From positions 1-64,000 of the forward strand of contig JBBQWQ010000009.1 in the NCBI GenBank assembly GCA_038210445.1: DNA of 64,000 bases. The letters run 5' to 3'. The notes below the pieces were generated by a model. It ran no database searches, was not told the DNA's origin, and saw only the letters and a program-made list of their open reading frames with translations. Positions 61,944 through 64,000 of the stretch are shown piece after piece. A program made the translations under genes and the position numbers. The first letter of the stretch is position 1; every line of letters begins with the position of its first letter. The DNA is from JABFRG01 sp038210445 (GTDB lineage: Bacteria; Myxococcota_A; Polyangia; Polyangiales; Polyangiaceae).

Positions 61944-62151
61944 ACGACGCTCCCAAGTAAACGGAGGGAAAGGGGCCGAGACCGAGCCCCGGGCGGCCCT
62001 CGACGACTACGCCCCGCCGCCCTGCTCGTGCTCATCGCCGCAACGTGAGCCCCCAACAAACTCCGAGTCCGCCGCAAGGAGACGCGAGCGGCCCAACAAG
62101 AAACGACGCTCCCAAGTAAACGGAGGGAAAGGGGCCGAGACCGAGCCCCGG
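61944..62151 (+). repeat. 49-bp perfect direct repeats, 159 bp apart
   Basis: Two identical 49-bp copies (61944-61992 and 62103-62151), period 159 bp, containing AAGTAAACGGAGGGAAAGGG. They frame a fragment of the membrane-protein gene (62019-62050). Confidence 0.92.
62019..62050 (+). pseudogene. Second degraded copy of the membrane-protein gene
   Basis: Matches 60689-60730 except for a 10-base deletion between CAAC repeats. It is a 32-bp shred, inside the direct repeats. Confidence 0.65.
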
Positions 62152-62240
62152 CAAGGAGGACCGCCCGGAACGTACTCCTGTACGTGAGGACGTCCGGCGC
62201 CGCCCGGGCGAAGGTATCGGCCCCTTTTCCCCGTTTACTT
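62114..62240. repeat. Large inverted repeat (28-bp arms)
   Basis: 62114-62142 and 62213-62240 are reverse complements with about three mismatches. The 70-bp centre contains its own hairpin CGTAC-TCCT-GTACG (62171-62184). The right arm includes the TAA stop of the convergent heme lipoprotein. Possible roles are terminator, REP-like element or miniature mobile element. Confidence 0.8.
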
Positions 62241-64000
62241 CGGGGGGGGGACGCGGCAGACGCCGCGCTCACACTTCACGACGTCGCCGTTGCAGCAATC
62301 GGCATCGACGGCGCAGGTGCCGCCCACCGGCTGGCAGGCGATGACGCCGGGGTCGATGCACACGCCCTTGTCGCAGAAGCCCGAGCAGCACTCGAAGCCG
62401 GCAGAGCAGGTGCCGCCGCCGCCACCGGTGGTCTTGGGCGTGGGCAAGCACGAAGCGAGGGCCCAGAACCCGCGCATGTTGGTGGTGTTGTCCTCTTGGC
62501 CCTCGAGGTAGAAGGCCGGGTGACTCGGGTCGACGGTGCCGACGTTCTTGTCGATGGCCGCCACCCACAAGCGCTTCTTGCCGTTGTTGGCCACGCCGGT
62601 GATCTTGTTGCCCCAGTCGCGCATGCTGGTGACCACCACCCAGGTGTACCCGCCGCGCTCGACCGGGTTGAAGGTGGGTTCGAGGGTGAGGTTGCGATCG
62701 GCGACGAAGGCCGACGAGTCGTTCATCTTGGCGAGCGCGATGGGCGCAGCGCCGGTGGTCTTCTGAAGCCACACCGAGCCAATCTGCTTGGCCGCATCGT
62801 CGCAGCCTTGGTCGTCGCAGCCGGTCGGGTAGTCGCCCACGTGAAAGGCCACGTGCGCCGAGTCGGGCGTGAACGAAGGATACGAGAGCGCCCGCTGGTT
62901 GGCCGGGAACGCCGAGGCCGCAGCGAGCGCGACGCCGCCGGAGAAGGTCTTGGTGGCCTCGTTGAAGTCCATGACCACCAGGTGGCCGTTCCGGAGGTTG
63001 TGATACCAGTAGCTGCCGGGGGCCTCGCCGCTCACCGCCGCGAGCTTCTTCCCGTCGGGCGAGAAGGCCGGGGTCATCATCTTGGCGAAGTCGGGATAGG
63101 TGCCGTTGGTCTGCACGTTGGCGAGGCCCGAAGACGCCACCAGTGCGCCGGTCGCAGTGTCGGCCAGCTTGAGCTTCTGGTTTCCGTAGACCACGAACTT
63201 GCCGTTGGGGTTCACCGCGACGTTGCCGCCGAAGGCGGTCGACACCTTGCGCACGGTGGCGCCCGGCAAATCGTAGGAGACCCAGGCGCGGGTGCTGCTG
63301 GTGGGCTCGTCGGTAGACGGGCGATCCTCTTCTACCGCCACCAGGGTCGAGCCGTCGGCGGAAACGCCGTGGCAACCCATGCACTTTCCACCGTTCAGAA
63401 TCTCCGGCGCAGTGCCGGTGCCCGGGCGAATGCGCGCGAGGTGGCCGGTGCCGCTGGTGGTCCAGTAGTAAATGGCGCCGCGCAGGCTGGCCGGCGAGAT
63501 GGTGTACTCTTGGTTCGCAGAGACGTAGGCCTTGGAGGCCGCCGTGTCCCAGCGCGAGAGCGAGACCTTGAGGGGCTCGGCCTTGTTCGACGCGGTGATG
63601 CGGTCCCACACGTTCTGCGGCACGCGCAGCTGCGCCGGCGTCGCCACCGTGAAGAAGCCGTCGTACGCGTAGTTCGACTCCTCGAGATGCAGCCGGTACA
63701 CGTCGCCCGCCTTGGGCGCTGCCCACATGTAGAGCGGCGAGGCCAGGCCCAGCGGAAACACGGTCTTGTCGTAGGGGTAGAGAATCGACGTCAACGCGGG
63801 ATCGGCCGGCAAGCCGGTGGCTTTGAGACCCGCCACCGCGGCGGGCGATACGCCGGCGCCGATCTCCTCGACCTTGAGGATGACCGTGAGCGTCGCGCTG
63901 GCGGTCTTTCCGTTGTAGACTGCACGCAAATTGCCGGTGCCCGCGTACTCGTTCCTGGTGGTGAGCTCCACCGGTTGGCCCGCCTTCAGGGTGGCGATGT
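62235..64000 (-). CDS. Multi-domain heme lipoprotein-like protein, truncated at the window end
   Basis: At least 588 aa; the start is beyond the window. Visible parts: an Ig-like or bacterial beta-sandwich opening, a carbohydrate-binding-like stretch (TVFPLGLASPLYMWAAPKAGDVYRLHL), a heme site KCMGCHGVSADG (CxxCH), TolB/propeller-like repeats (MMTPAFSPDGKKLAAVSGE; YPSFTPDSAHVAFHVGD), and a Cys-rich tail (CSAGFECCSGFCDKGVCIDPG...CERGVCRVPPPK). Third CxxCH surface protein of the window. The stop lies within an inverted repeat. Confidence 0.8.
   Translation of the reverse strand, partial: IATLKAGQPVELTTRNEYAGTGNLRAVYNGKTASATLTVILKVEEIGAGVSPAAVAGLKATGLPADPALTSILYPYDKTVFPLGLASPLYMWAAPKAGDVYRLHLEESNYAYDGFFTVATPAQLRVPQNVWDRITASNKAEPLKVSLSRWDTAASKAYVSANQEYTISPASLRGAIYYWTTSGTGHLARIRPGTGTAPEILNGGKCMGCHGVSADGSTLVAVEEDRPSTDEPTSSTRAWVSYDLPGATVRKVSTAFGGNVAVNPNGKFVVYGNQKLKLADTATGALVASSGLANVQTNGTYPDFAKMMTPAFSPDGKKLAAVSGEAPGSYWYHNLRNGHLVVMDFNEATKTFSGGVALAAASAFPANQRALSYPSFTPDSAHVAFHVGDYPTGCDDQGCDDAAKQIGSVWLQKTTGAAPIALAKMNDSSAFVADRNLTLEPTFNPVERGGYTWVVVTSMRDWGNKITGVANNGKKRLWVAAIDKNVGTVDPSHPAFYLEGQEDNTTNMRGFWALASCLPTPKTTGGGGGTCSAGFECCSGFCDKGVCIDPGVIACQPVGGTCAVDADCCNGDVVKCERGVCRVPPPK

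Overview
The window is a high-GC stretch of bacterial chromosome. It reads most naturally as a myxobacterium, probably the Polyangia/Sorangiineae side of Myxococcota. That placement is an inference from style, not from a marker gene: many secreted Cys- and Asp/Ala-rich lipoproteins, a membrane-anchored Ser/Thr kinase next to a TPR/PEGA-like protein, CxxCH heme lipoproteins, GAF/sigma-54 regulation, an isolated PilT-type ATPase, frequent GTG starts and many 4-bp ATGA/GTGA gene overlaps. I see no rRNA, phage, transposase or CRISPR array. About 65 protein genes and two tRNAs (Phe-GAA, Leu-UAA) fill almost all of it.

Layout. 0-10 kb: bioB, a likely MBL-hydrolase / GAF-sigma54 activator / TPR operon, a stand-alone receiver, a PilT-like ATPase, a class III cyclase and lipoproteins. 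10-16 kb: tRNA-Phe with a decayed copy of its 3' half, L-threonine aldolase, a MerR regulator divergent from an FMN reductase with a 20-bp palindromic operator between them, and gamma-glutamyltransferase. 15-24 kb: two tandem paralogous small secreted proteins, a membrane metalloprotease-like protein overlapping lon, a PA14 lipoprotein followed by the clearest intrinsic terminator, and tsaB. 24-31 kb: MoxR ATPase, an inactive/active M16 peptidase pair, envelope proteins, an FGE-like protein and tRNA-Leu. 31-45 kb: kinase cluster, di-heme cytochrome, hutH, a desaturase, a putative methyltransferase/McjB-like fusion, a biotinyl carrier protein, a PLP enzyme and pgsA.

45-52 kb holds an orphan SctS/FliQ export subunit, a TetR regulator with its operator on its own start codon, epmA, and the molybdenum-cofactor genes moeA-moaC-moaE, moaD (opposite strand) and moaA. 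moeA is preceded by a structured leader that may be a Moco riboswitch. A 20-copy pentanucleotide array lies between moaE and moaD. 52-64 kb: a membrane MutS-like ATPase with a small winged-helix regulator, surE, cytochrome-like lipoproteins, an aldehyde dehydrogenase, a Xaa-Pro dipeptidase, then a repeat-rich segment (decaying copies of a membrane-protein gene, 49-bp direct repeats, a large inverted repeat) next to a multi-domain heme lipoprotein cut by the window end.

The strongest window-wide signal is a recurring -10-like TAnnnT (once TAAAAA, once TAGATA) ending 6-7 bases before the start codon of about ten genes on both strands. This points to widespread leaderless transcription.
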